In this document: in pieces, positions 24,228 to 30,786 of the stretch
Position numbering within the stretch: the first letter of the stretch is position 1
Layout: the number at the start of each line of letters is the position of its first letter
Source of the DNA: Candidatus Uhrbacteria bacterium RIFOXYB12_FULL_58_10
GTDB lineage: Bacteria > Patescibacteriota > Patescibacteriia > UBA9934 > GWF2-40-263
Length of the DNA stretch: 41,535 bases
Direction of reading: 5' to 3'
Assembly: GCA_001791645.1 (NCBI GenBank)
Contig: MGFA01000015.1
Span: 1-41,535, forward strand
Notes under the pieces: model-generated
What the model saw: only the letters and a program-made list of their open reading frames with translations
What the model was told of the DNA's origin: nothing
Database searches by the model: none
Made by a program: the position numbers and the translations under genes

Positions 24228-25172
24228 ATGACATTCGTGGAATTATTGATGATCATCGCGGGGCTGTGCCTGTTCGAAACCATTTCGTCGATCGACAATG
24301 CCATTATCAATGCCGAGGTGCTCCACACCATGGGGCAAAAGGCGAGAAAATGGTTTTTATTTTGGGGAATGTTGTTCGCGGTATTCTGCGTGCGCGGTTT
24401 GTTGCCTTGGCTCATCGTGTACTTCGTTAATCCGCAGCTCGGGTTCGTCGGGTCGCTCACGGCTACGTTTTCGAACGATCCGCATGTCATCGAAGCCATC
24501 GAGGCATCCGCGCCAATTCTTCTTGCCGGCGGAGGCATATTTCTAGTGTTCCTCTTTTTTCACTGGCTTTTTTTGGAATCGAAACATTTTGGCTTGATCG
24601 GAGAAAAGTTTTTTTATCGTCAGGGCGTTTGGTTTTATGCGGTCGTGTCCGTGATCCTTGCGTTCGTCGTGTGGGAGTCGCTCCAATCGAACCCAATGAT
24701 GGCATTTGGTGCCGTGGTCGGCTCTACCGCGTTTTTTATCACCCATGGATTCAAGCAAAATGCGGAACTCGCCGAAAAGCAGATGATGTCCGGGTCAAAC
24801 CACCTGGGGGATATCGCGAAGATTCTGTATCTTGAGGCGATCGACATGACCTTTTCCATTGACGGCGTGCTCGGCGCATTCGCGTTTACACTTTCAGTAC
24901 CGCTCATCCTGATCGGCAATGGGCTTGGGGCCGTCATGGTGCGACAAATCACGGTTGGAAACGTCGAGCGCATCAAAAAATATGTGTTTTTGAAGAATGG
25001 GGCCATGTATTCCATTCTATTTTTGGGATGCATCATGCTGCTCGATGCGTTCGGCGCGCACATTCCGTCCTGGTTGTCACCGATCGTGACTTTCGCGGTG
25101 GTCGGTTATTTTTGGTGGAAGTCGATTGTGTTCGCAAAAAATGGGAATGCGTCGGAACCTCTGGTAGAATAA
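24228..25172 (+). CDS. DUF475 / TerC-superfamily integral membrane protein, 314 aa
   Basis: I start at the ATG at 24228 (MTFVELLMIIAGLCLFETI); the track adds a TTG-started prefix. Two acidic membrane motifs characteristic of TerC-like proteins are present: FETISSIDNAIINAEVL in the first helix region, and LEAIDMTFSIDGVLGAFAFT in the middle, each with Asp/Glu within membrane helices. About eight helices are seen in all. TerC relatives export divalent metals such as manganese or contribute to tellurite and stress resistance. DUF475 itself has no firm assignment, so metal transport is an inference. No Shine-Dalgarno site precedes the start. Confidence 0.85.
   Translation: MTFVELLMIIAGLCLFETISSIDNAIINAEVLHTMGQKARKWFLFWGMLFAVFCVRGLLPWLIVYFVNPQLGFVGSLTATFSNDPHVIEAIEASAPILLAGGGIFLVFLFFHWLFLESKHFGLIGEKFFYRQGVWFYAVVSVILAFVVWESLQSNPMMAFGAVVGSTAFFITHGFKQNAELAEKQMMSGSNHLGDIAKILYLEAIDMTFSIDGVLGAFAFTLSVPLILIGNGLGAVMVRQITVGNVERIKKYVFLKNGAMYSILFLGCIMLLDAFGAHIPSWLSPIVTFAVVGYFWWKSIVFAKNGNASEPLVE
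25162..25170 (+). promoter_or_regulatory. Possible extended -10 promoter for the SIMPL gene
   Basis: TGGTAGAAT at the very end of the TerC-like gene. It would give a leader of about 45 bases that carries the AGGAGG site. No clear -35 is seen. Confidence 0.4.
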
Positions 25173-25222
25173 GATTTATAAAACTCAGTCATCATTTATC
25201 ATTAACGTAGGAGGATATGACC

Positions 25223-26029
25223 GTGAAAAAACAAGAGTCGAATCCGACTCCGGCTTCCATTTCTATCTGGCCGGCATGGCACGAAAACAAGCCATTCGCG
25301 CTTACGTTGCTCCTCACTTTCGCATTTCTGATCGCCTTTCTGATGGCACGGACGTCGCTCGCTCTCGGCGAGGCGTCGCAGGTTGGCAAGCCGGATCCAT
25401 ACGAGCATCAGATTTCGATTGATGGCACGGCCACGGTGACCGGCGTGCCGGACATCGCCACGGTGACGCTTGGCGTGGAAAGCAAGGGGGCCGACGTCGC
25501 GACAGCGCAGTCGACGAACAGCGAGTCCACGAACGCGCTCATTGCATCGGTCGTGGCTCTCGGGGTGGACAAAAGCGATGTGCAGACGTCAAACTATAGC
25601 GCGTACGAAAATACGGAATGGAATCCGGATACGGAAACGTATGATTCGGCGGGCTGGATCGTGAGCCAGCAGGTGACGGTCAAGGTTCGTGACACGTCAA
25701 GGCTCTCGACGGTGCTCGATGTCGCCGGAAGGAACGGCGCTACGAGCATTTCCGGACCCAACTTCACGATTGACGACACAAGTCATTTGAGAGATCAGGC
25801 CAGGGAAGAGGCCATCGCGGACGCGACGGAAAAGGCGGCAGTGCTCGCCGCGTCGCTCGGCGTGCGGCTTGAACGCGTCGTTGGCTACAGCGAGTGGGTC
25901 GATTCGTCGTATCCCTCGCCGTACTACGCGCTCGCGGAAATGGGAATCGGAGGATCAAAGCCCGACGTATATGCGGGAACAAATGAGGTCACGCTCAACG
26001 TTTCGATCACTTACAAGTTGACAGAGTAA
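25223..26029 (+). CDS. SIMPL-domain (DUF541) protein, membrane-anchored, 268 aa
   Basis: A signal-anchor helix (FALTLLLTFAFLIAFLMA) is followed by a SIMPL domain: ISIDGTATVTGVPDIATVTLGVES, then VVALGVDKSDVQTSNYSAY (the typical 'l...gi...di.t....' block), QQVTVKVRDTSRLSTVLD, and AREEAIADATEKAAVLAASLGVRLERV near the end. Such proteins are exported or periplasmic; relatives include the BP26 surface antigen and YggE, linked to oxidative stress. AGGAGG at 25209-25214 lies 8 bases from the GTG at 25223 but only 2 from the ATG at 25217, so I prefer the GTG; the track uses the ATG. This is the first strong Shine-Dalgarno site seen from the left of the window. Confidence 0.85.
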   Translation: MKKQESNPTPASISIWPAWHENKPFALTLLLTFAFLIAFLMARTSLALGEASQVGKPDPYEHQISIDGTATVTGVPDIATVTLGVESKGADVATAQSTNSESTNALIASVVALGVDKSDVQTSNYSAYENTEWNPDTETYDSAGWIVSQQVTVKVRDTSRLSTVLDVAGRNGATSISGPNFTIDDTSHLRDQAREEAIADATEKAAVLAASLGVRLERVVGYSEWVDSSYPSPYYALAEMGIGGSKPDVYAGTNEVTLNVSITYKLTE

Positions 26030-26121
26030 CAGATTTGTTTCCTTCGTCTCTAGGGCATTGACGGCCGTTTACGCGAGGTATTCGACCGGTTCGCGATCCG
26101 TGTTTACATTGCGGCATACGT

Positions 26122-26150
26122 TTGACAGAACGAAAAAACGGGAATAGATT
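26122..26150 (+). promoter_or_regulatory. Promoter of the 26192 gene
   Basis: TTGACA (26122-26127), a 17-base spacer, then TAGATT (26145-26150). The predicted leader is about 35 bases and includes AGGAGG five bases before the ATG. Confidence 0.8.
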
Positions 26151-26191
26151 GTTTTCTCCGACCAAAGACGGCCGGATGACAGGAGGAACCA

Positions 26192-26872
26192 ATGCTTTCG
26201 TTGATTTCTGACGAACCTGCGCGAATGGGATTCAATCCGGAAGCGCCAAGGCTTTCGGTCCGCATTTGCTGGGCCGACGCGCAACCGGTGATCGTCTCTC
26301 CTCCGTGTAGCGCCAGGGCGATTGCCTGGGTTCTGCACGAGATCGAGGAAGTCTCATGGGCCGGGATTGGCCGCGAGGACGTGGTCGAAGTTTATCTCCA
26401 ATACCCGAGTGGCGTCCCGGACGTGCTGGTGAACGGAGAACCGGACAACGACGCGGCCGCGGAGATCATGTGCAGTTTTGGTCCCGTGTTCGGGAATCTC
26501 ATGCAAGCTATGGCCAAGTCGGTGCTGTTCCTGCCTTCCGCGGTCGAGTTCGAGAATGCGGTAGCCAATGCGCATGCCGAAAGCCTGCGCGCGGCGCTGC
26601 TTCGAGGCGATGCGCGACTCATACGTGCGAACGCGCACCGCGTGGTACCCGTGTGCCGCTCGTGCGGTTGCCTGTTCGACCATGAGGAACACGAGGGGAC
26701 GGAGGACGAGAAAGTGATCGGCATCGATGCACGTACGAACTGCGGAGATCCGTTCGCCCCGTTTGTCGCAAAGGTTTTTTGGCTGGCAGGGGCGACAGTG
26801 CTGTGCAGGGTGGCGGACGCGAACCTGCGCCGGCTGCTACAGGATCTCATGCCGACCCTTGTCGAACTCTAG
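26192..26872 (+). CDS. Unrecognised protein, 226 aa, ending at an in-frame amber codon
   Basis: A good promoter and AGGAGG-aacca-ATG support the start. The product is soluble, with a first domain (RLSVRICWADAQPVIV ... AIAWVLHEIEE) and a later CRSCGC motif, the only hint of metal or redox chemistry. I know no family. The same frame stays open after the TAG for another 35 codons (26873-26977), read as ADVIDVSNGQPVVASEP and LDPLNLDRIIVTIL, before a second TAG. That stretch has C/G-rich third codon positions like the gene itself, so the annotated end may be a premature stop. Transcription appears to end at 26982-27006. Confidence 0.75.
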   Translation: MLSLISDEPARMGFNPEAPRLSVRICWADAQPVIVSPPCSARAIAWVLHEIEEVSWAGIGREDVVEVYLQYPSGVPDVLVNGEPDNDAAAEIMCSFGPVFGNLMQAMAKSVLFLPSAVEFENAVANAHAESLRAALLRGDARLIRANAHRVVPVCRSCGCLFDHEEHEGTEDEKVIGIDARTNCGDPFAPFVAKVFWLAGATVLCRVADANLRRLLQDLMPTLVEL

Positions 26873-26980
26873 GCGCTTACGGCTGACGTGATCGACGTCA
26901 GCAACGGGCAGCCCGTGGTGGCAAGCGAACCCATCCTTGACCCGCTCAACCTCGACCGCATCATTGTCACCATCTTATAG
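26873..26980 (+). other. In-frame continuation after the amber stop (35 codons)
   Basis: Immediately after TAG (26870-26872) the frame runs ALTADVIDVSNG...DRIIVTIL to a second TAG at 26978-26980. The residue mix and G/C-rich third positions look like real coding sequence. It is either the amputated C-terminus of the 26192 product or a readthrough extension. Confidence 0.5.
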
Positions 26981-26981
26981 T

Positions 26982-27006
26982 CCGGCCAATCGGTCGGCAT
27001 TTTTTT
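26982..27006 (+). terminator. Intrinsic terminator, plus strand
   Basis: CCGGCC-AATC-GGTCGG (one G-U pair) is followed by CATTTTTTT. It lies one base after the second TAG, so the 35-codon extension is inside the transcript. Confidence 0.8.
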
Positions 27007-27037
27007 AAAAAAATGGCTCCGCGTTCGAAAGCGGAGC
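27007..27037 (-). terminator. Intrinsic terminator, minus strand
   Basis: GCTCCGC-TTTCGAAC-GCGGAGC (minus strand) is followed by CATTTTTTT. It ends transcription of the PLP-enzyme gene four bases past its stop. Confidence 0.85.
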
Positions 27038-27041
27038 AGGA

Positions 27042-28037
27042 TCAGGTAAGCCGATCGGGATACAGTTCCCGGTACATGCCCGGGGTGAGGCAGAACCGGT
27101 AGGCCCCGTCGGTTCGGCGAAACTCAGGCGGTCCATCGGGGGCGATCGCGAACAGGAACACATTGCTCGGCCGTGCCGAGGCGGGGAGCGCGCCGGAAGC
27201 GATGCCGCGCGCGACCATCTCGTCCTGGAGCGCGGCGTACTTCCGCGGAAGCTCGCCCGTGAGCCCGTGGCGGCGAATCAGCATGGTGCCGAGCGCCAGC
27301 GAGAACGGGTTCGCGAACCACTTGTTTCCGACGAGCGAGCCGATGGGCTTGCGTGAGAACACGCCGCCCACGCGGTGGTAGTACGCGCCGAACGGCTTGG
27401 ACAGCGAGAACACCACCGCCGCTACGTTGGGAAACCCGCGGAGGTCGACATCGCGCGACTCGCGAACCGCTCCCACAAAGGTGACGTCGAGCAACACGCG
27501 AACCCGAGGATTCACCGTGAGCAGCGCTCCGAGGAACGTTCGGATGTCGACATCTTCCCCGTCGATGGACGACGGGCTGGTGATGAACCACACATCATTG
27601 TCCTGCTGCGGAATCGTGAGGACCACGGCATGCAGGCGCGAATGCACGCGCACGGGGATGCCGCGCGCTTCCGCGATGTGCCGGAACCCTTCGTAGTCGC
27701 CATCGAACATGTTGAGCCGCATCCCTGGCAGGATGAGGTCCTTGAGTGCCTCGCTCGCGCCGGAGGTGGCGTATGCGTGCGGGAACTCGTCGCCGAGCAT
27801 CACGGGAGACGCATTGCGCCAGGTCTCCAGGAACAGTCCCGGTAGACGCTCCTGTCCGCCATTGTAGGCCTGCTCGTAGAGCAGGTGCGGATAGGCGCGC
27901 CACAGCTCCTCGACCGCTGTACGCGTTTCGGGCAGGTACAGAGAGTACACCGTCCGGATGATGTTCGGCACAGTGATGGCGGGACACGCGGAAAGCGCGA
28001 CCGAGAAATCAGCGATCTCGACAGGAAGAATGGTCAT
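27042..28037 (-). CDS. PLP-dependent aminotransferase-like enzyme (fold type I), 331 aa
   Basis: The fold type I pattern is visible. QAYNGGQERLPGLF resembles the N-terminal substrate segment, and YATSGASEALKDLI the phosphate-binding 'tsGa.eAl' turn. DNDVWFITSPSSIDG corresponds to the 'l.nPnnPtG' region, RVLLDVTFVGAV to the Asp that contacts the pyridine nitrogen, and VFSLSKPFGAYYHRVGG holds the Schiff-base lysine (SLSK). The amino donor and acceptor cannot be deduced. The promoter at 28075-28103 rules out the track start at 28103. The ATG at 28037 has AGAGG seven bases upstream; the ATG at 28061 would be almost leaderless. The gene is transcribed alone. Confidence 0.8.
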   Translation of the reverse strand: MTILPVEIADFSVALSACPAITVPNIIRTVYSLYLPETRTAVEELWRAYPHLLYEQAYNGGQERLPGLFLETWRNASPVMLGDEFPHAYATSGASEALKDLILPGMRLNMFDGDYEGFRHIAEARGIPVRVHSRLHAVVLTIPQQDNDVWFITSPSSIDGEDVDIRTFLGALLTVNPRVRVLLDVTFVGAVRESRDVDLRGFPNVAAVVFSLSKPFGAYYHRVGGVFSRKPIGSLVGNKWFANPFSLALGTMLIRRHGLTGELPRKYAALQDEMVARGIASGALPASARPSNVFLFAIAPDGPPEFRRTDGAYRFCLTPGMYRELYPDRLT

Positions 28038-28074
28038 GAACGCCTCTGTTCCGGAAGGCATTTCCGGAGCGCGA

Positions 28075-28103
28075 AGCATACGCATTTTTCGGTCTTTTGT
28101 CAA
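28075..28103 (-). promoter_or_regulatory. Promoter of the PLP-enzyme gene
   Basis: On the minus strand TTGACA (28098-28103), 17 bases, TATGCT (28075-28080). The leader then contains CCGGAA...TTCCGG, a small hairpin just before the AGAGG site. Confidence 0.85.
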
Positions 28104-28105
28104 TA

Positions 28106-28132
28106 GAAAAACCCGTCTGAGATTCAGACGGG
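28106..28132 (-). terminator. Terminator of the ABC exporter gene
   Basis: Minus strand CCCGTCTGA-ATC-TCAGACGGG followed by TTTTTC. The TGA stop of the ABC gene is part of the left arm. Confidence 0.9.
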
Positions 28133-30019
28133 GGAGATGGCTGTCAGGGTAGACGAATGCGTGGTTCTCATGATGATCCCCTGGTCGTCGGCGAGTTCCC
28201 GAAAGGTGGGGGATGCGGCATAGAGTTCCTCGAACGAATGGCCGACAGCCTCGATTTGCGTTTCGCCCGGTTGTACCTCCGCGGCCGAGCGCAGGACCAC
28301 GAACAGGTCGTGGGTGTCGCGTACCGTGGAGAGCCTGTGCGTTACGGTAAGCGCGCCGACCGCGCCGTCGAGCGCTTGCTCGAGGCCGCGCTGTACATCG
28401 CGTTCCGTGGACGAGTCAAGCGAGGACGTGGCCTCGTCGATCGCCATGAACCATGGCTTGCGTGCCACGGCCGCGCCAATCATGAGTCGTTGGGCCTGTC
28501 CACCGGAGAGCCGGAGCCCACCGCGGCCCACGCGCGTATCCAGCCCGCTGGAAAGCCGGTTGCCGAAGTCCACGCGCAGTCGGCGCATGAGTCCCCACAG
28601 CGCATCGTCCGGCCAGTCGCCCGGGTTGGTGCCATAGAGCAGGTTGTCGCGCACGGTCCCGTCGAAAACCTGCGGCTGCTGGGCAATGTAGCCCACATGT
28701 TTCAGCCAGGATGCCAGGCGCAGGCGGCGCAGATCGATTCCGTTCACGAGCACACGGCCCTTTGCCGGGTCGCGGGCACGCAGCAGAAGGCGCATGAGCG
28801 TGGTCTTTCCGGATCCCGAGCGTCCGAGCAACGCCACTTTGGCGTGCGGTGGAATGTCGAGCGTGATGCCAGAGAGCACTGGTGCCGCGTTGCCATCCTG
28901 GTCCGGGTAGGAACACTCCACGTTTTCGAACCGCACGTGCACGCCGTCAGGCGAGGCCGGGAGTTCGACATTGCCATCCTCTACGGTACTTTGCAGAGTA
29001 AGCGCGCGCTTCATGGAACGCACGGAAGGCGCGTTCCAGTTGAGCTGCTGCTCGATGAACGAAACGCGCCACAGGTTTTCCACCATGAATCCGGTCCAGG
29101 TGAAGAGAGGGAACAATATTCCCACTTCCCACAGGCCGTTCCAAACCTTCCATGACCCGTAAACGGTCACCACGGCGAGTGCCACGTAATTGCCCATTCC
29201 GCGCCAAAGCGCCCGATCGTTTACCCAAATCCAGAAGTCACGATCCGGGCCGATGAGTCCGCGGAACTTGGTCGCGACGGCGCGCGTCTCGTGTACTTCC
29301 ATGCCACATGCCTTCACGCGTTCGACGTGCTGCCAGCGGTCGGCACGGTAGCGGTTCATGGCGCGGAATCCTCGTTCGATCGGGACGCACACGCGATTGA
29401 TATTCGCGTTGAAGAAGAACATCCAGAGCACGTGTATCACGAGCAGCGCGCTCATCACGATGCTTGCTTCCACGGAGATGAACCACAGGCACATGTAGCA
29501 GAGCGTCAGTTCGAGAAGAACCTGGAGTCCGTCGAACAGCAGAAGGTTCTGCACAAGGATCACGCTCGAACGCCCGCGTTCCACGTTGGCCGCGGAAAGC
29601 GTGTCTCCCTCGTGCAGGTGCTGGCCGAGCGATTTGCCGAGGAACAGCTCGGTGGTGCGAACGTCGATACGCCCCATGTTTTCGCCAAGCACGATTTCGC
29701 GTTCCGCGCACCGGTACCTATTGGCGAGCAGCTTTCCCATGAGGCACATGCCGAGCGTGGCAAGCCCGAAGCGAAGCATGGAGGCGTTGTGCGTTACCAG
29801 ACCGTTCACGATGTATGATCCGGTCCAGGGCTGCAGTGCCGAAATGGCAGTCATGGCGCACAGGAAGCCGAACATGCGTCGAATGTGCGGCCAGGATTCG
29901 TGGGCGACCAGCTCGCTGATCGTCCAGCGATACACCTGGAAGCTGTCGCGCATTTCGCGCCAATAGTCGCCCCAGGATTCGGTAGCAGTGGGAATGTCGT
30001 CGTCGATGTCAATGGACAC
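28124..30019 (-). CDS. ABC exporter, fused membrane and ATPase domains, 631 aa
   Basis: A half-transporter that would dimerise in the membrane. Residues ~1-330 carry about five to six hydrophobic segments (e.g. MFGFLCAMTAISAL, LLELTLCYMCLWFI, IVMSALLVIHVLWMFFF). The ATPase follows with LLGRSGSGKTT (Walker A), YIAQQPQVFDGTVRDNL (Q-loop), LRLSGGQAQRL (signature), WFMAIDEATSSLDS (Walker B/D-loop) and LTVTHRLSTV (H-loop), all intact. The cargo is unknown. The start is a GTG with AAGGAG six bases upstream. The message begins at a promoter 240 bases away and includes a 37-aa upstream ORF and three hairpins, so expression is probably attenuated. It ends in a strong terminator. Confidence 0.93.
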   Translation of the reverse strand: MSIDIDDDIPTATESWGDYWREMRDSFQVYRWTISELVAHESWPHIRRMFGFLCAMTAISALQPWTGSYIVNGLVTHNASMLRFGLATLGMCLMGKLLANRYRCAEREIVLGENMGRIDVRTTELFLGKSLGQHLHEGDTLSAANVERGRSSVILVQNLLLFDGLQVLLELTLCYMCLWFISVEASIVMSALLVIHVLWMFFFNANINRVCVPIERGFRAMNRYRADRWQHVERVKACGMEVHETRAVATKFRGLIGPDRDFWIWVNDRALWRGMGNYVALAVVTVYGSWKVWNGLWEVGILFPLFTWTGFMVENLWRVSFIEQQLNWNAPSVRSMKRALTLQSTVEDGNVELPASPDGVHVRFENVECSYPDQDGNAAPVLSGITLDIPPHAKVALLGRSGSGKTTLMRLLLRARDPAKGRVLVNGIDLRRLRLASWLKHVGYIAQQPQVFDGTVRDNLLYGTNPGDWPDDALWGLMRRLRVDFGNRLSSGLDTRVGRGGLRLSGGQAQRLMIGAAVARKPWFMAIDEATSSLDSSTERDVQRGLEQALDGAVGALTVTHRLSTVRDTHDLFVVLRSAAEVQPGETQIEAVGHSFEELYAASPTFRELADDQGIIMRTTHSSTLTAISPV

Positions 30020-30033
30020 GTCGTTCTCCTTGT

Positions 30034-30070
30034 GAAAGAAAGAGCCCGGTCGCGCGTTGCGGCCGGGCTC
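30034..30070 (-). promoter_or_regulatory. Leader hairpin directly before the ABC exporter
   Basis: Minus strand GAGCCCGG...CCGGGCTC followed by TTTCTTTC, then AAGGAG and the GTG start. It looks like a terminator-type attenuator whose U-rich tail runs into the ribosome site. Confidence 0.65.
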
Positions 30071-30096
30071 TTGGCTGTTTTTATGAAATCGGCAGG

Positions 30097-30210
30097 TTAT
30101 GCCGTCATCAAAGCCAGAAAAAAGCCCGTCCGCGCACAGCGCGAACCATACGCCCAGACCTGAAAGGCCTGGGTTTGGATGTCCGTCAGTTTTTGCGTGA
30201 AATTGGACAT
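30097..30210 (-). CDS. 37-aa upstream ORF in the leader of the ABC exporter
   Basis: An ATG at 30210, about 12 bases after the expected transcription start, opens MSNFTQKLTDIQTQAFQVW and ends RTGFFLALMTA-TAA. It has no Shine-Dalgarno site. Two hairpins lie within it and a third follows it before the exporter start. The position is that of a leader peptide; no run of a single amino acid is present to suggest classic amino-acid attenuation. It may also be a small membrane-active peptide secreted by the neighbouring exporter. It is not in the ORF track. Confidence 0.45.
   Translation of the reverse strand: MSNFTQKLTDIQTQAFQVWAYGSRCARTGFFLALMTA
30118..30143 (-). terminator. Terminator-like hairpin inside the exporter leader
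   Basis: Minus strand CGCGC-TGT-GCGCG, then GACGGGC and TTTTTT. The gap between stem and U-run makes it a weak or conditional terminator. A second stem, CCCAGGCCT-TTC-AGGTCTGGG (30153-30173), lies just upstream. Confidence 0.5.
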
Positions 30211-30228
30211 AGGGATCGTTAGGAACGC

Positions 30229-30257
30229 ACGATAAACGATCTGCTGGTTCATGTCAA
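30229..30257 (-). promoter_or_regulatory. Promoter of the uORF / ABC exporter transcript
   Basis: Minus strand TTGACA (30252-30257), 17 bases, TATCGT (30229-30234). Confidence 0.8.
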
Positions 30258-30272
30258 GTGGATGGGCCGTCA

Positions 30273-30299
30273 AAAGAAAAATCCGCCCTGAGAGGGCGG
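30273..30299 (-). terminator. Terminator of the 30320 gene
   Basis: Minus strand CCGCCCT-CTC-AGGGCGG followed by ATTTTTCTTTT. Confidence 0.9.
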
Positions 30300-30319
30300 T
30301 GTGGAGTCGGCTGTGTGGG

Positions 30320-30676
30320 TCAGACGGTGATGGAGGTCGTTCCGCAGGTGTAGCGCGAGAACCCCAGTGGCCCGTCGATCCGTACCTTGTTCTCGAACCA
30401 GTAGCACACCCGGTGGTCGGCGGTCAGCGATGCGCTGACCGTCACTACCCCGCTCGGGTAGATGCTCGTCGCGAGAACATCCACCGGCATGGGCACCGGG
30501 TCGCCCTCTTGGTCGAACAGCAGGGTGGCCCCGGCGCGGGTCACGAGCTCGTTCGCGAGCCAGCGGGTGAGGCCCGTGGGCATCTTCACGCCGGCGACGG
30601 CGGCTCCGGCGCGGGCGAGGATGTGGTCGCGGCGGCGCGACCGTTCTGGTGGCATGTTCAGGTGCTTCATGTACAT
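30320..30676 (-). CDS. Unrecognised small protein, 118 aa
   Basis: The start is the ATG at 30676, seven bases after AGGAGG; the promoter makes the track start at 30712 impossible. The N-terminus is basic (PPERSRRRDHILARAG), and the rest looks like a small alpha/beta or beta domain (GVVTVSASLTADHRVCYWFENKVRIDG). No signal peptide or membrane helix. I recognise no family. It is transcribed alone from its own promoter to its own terminator, in the same style as its neighbours. The ribosome site lies in a hairpin loop. Confidence 0.7.
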   Translation of the reverse strand: MYMKHLNMPPERSRRRDHILARAGAAVAGVKMPTGLTRWLANELVTRAGATLLFDQEGDPVPMPVDVLATSIYPSGVVTVSASLTADHRVCYWFENKVRIDGPLGFSRYTCGTTSITV

Positions 30677-30678
30677 TT

Positions 30679-30695
30679 CACGTCCTCCTGACGTG
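30679..30695 (-). promoter_or_regulatory. Hairpin presenting the Shine-Dalgarno site of the 30320 gene
   Basis: Minus strand CACGTC-AGGAG-GACGTG: the AGGAGG core forms the loop plus first base of a 6-bp stem, three bases before the ATG. It could control access of the ribosome. Confidence 0.55.
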
Positions 30696-30710
30696 TCACG
30701 GTGCGTGAGC

Positions 30711-30739
30711 AAGGTATGTCATTTTGCGGGTTTTGTCAA
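30711..30739 (-). promoter_or_regulatory. Promoter of the 30320 gene
   Basis: Minus strand TTGACA (30734-30739), 17 bases, TACCTT (30711-30716). It begins directly after the terminator of the NAD operon. Confidence 0.8.
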
Positions 30740-30752
30740 GCCCCGCGATAAG

Positions 30753-30779
30753 AAAAAGCCCGCCTCGGGGGGAGGCGGG
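30753..30779 (-). terminator. Terminator of the NAD operon
   Basis: Minus strand CCCGCCTC-CCCCC-GAGGCGGG followed by CTTTTTC, seven bases beyond the nadE stop codon. Confidence 0.92.
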
Positions 30780-30786
30780 AGGGGTC

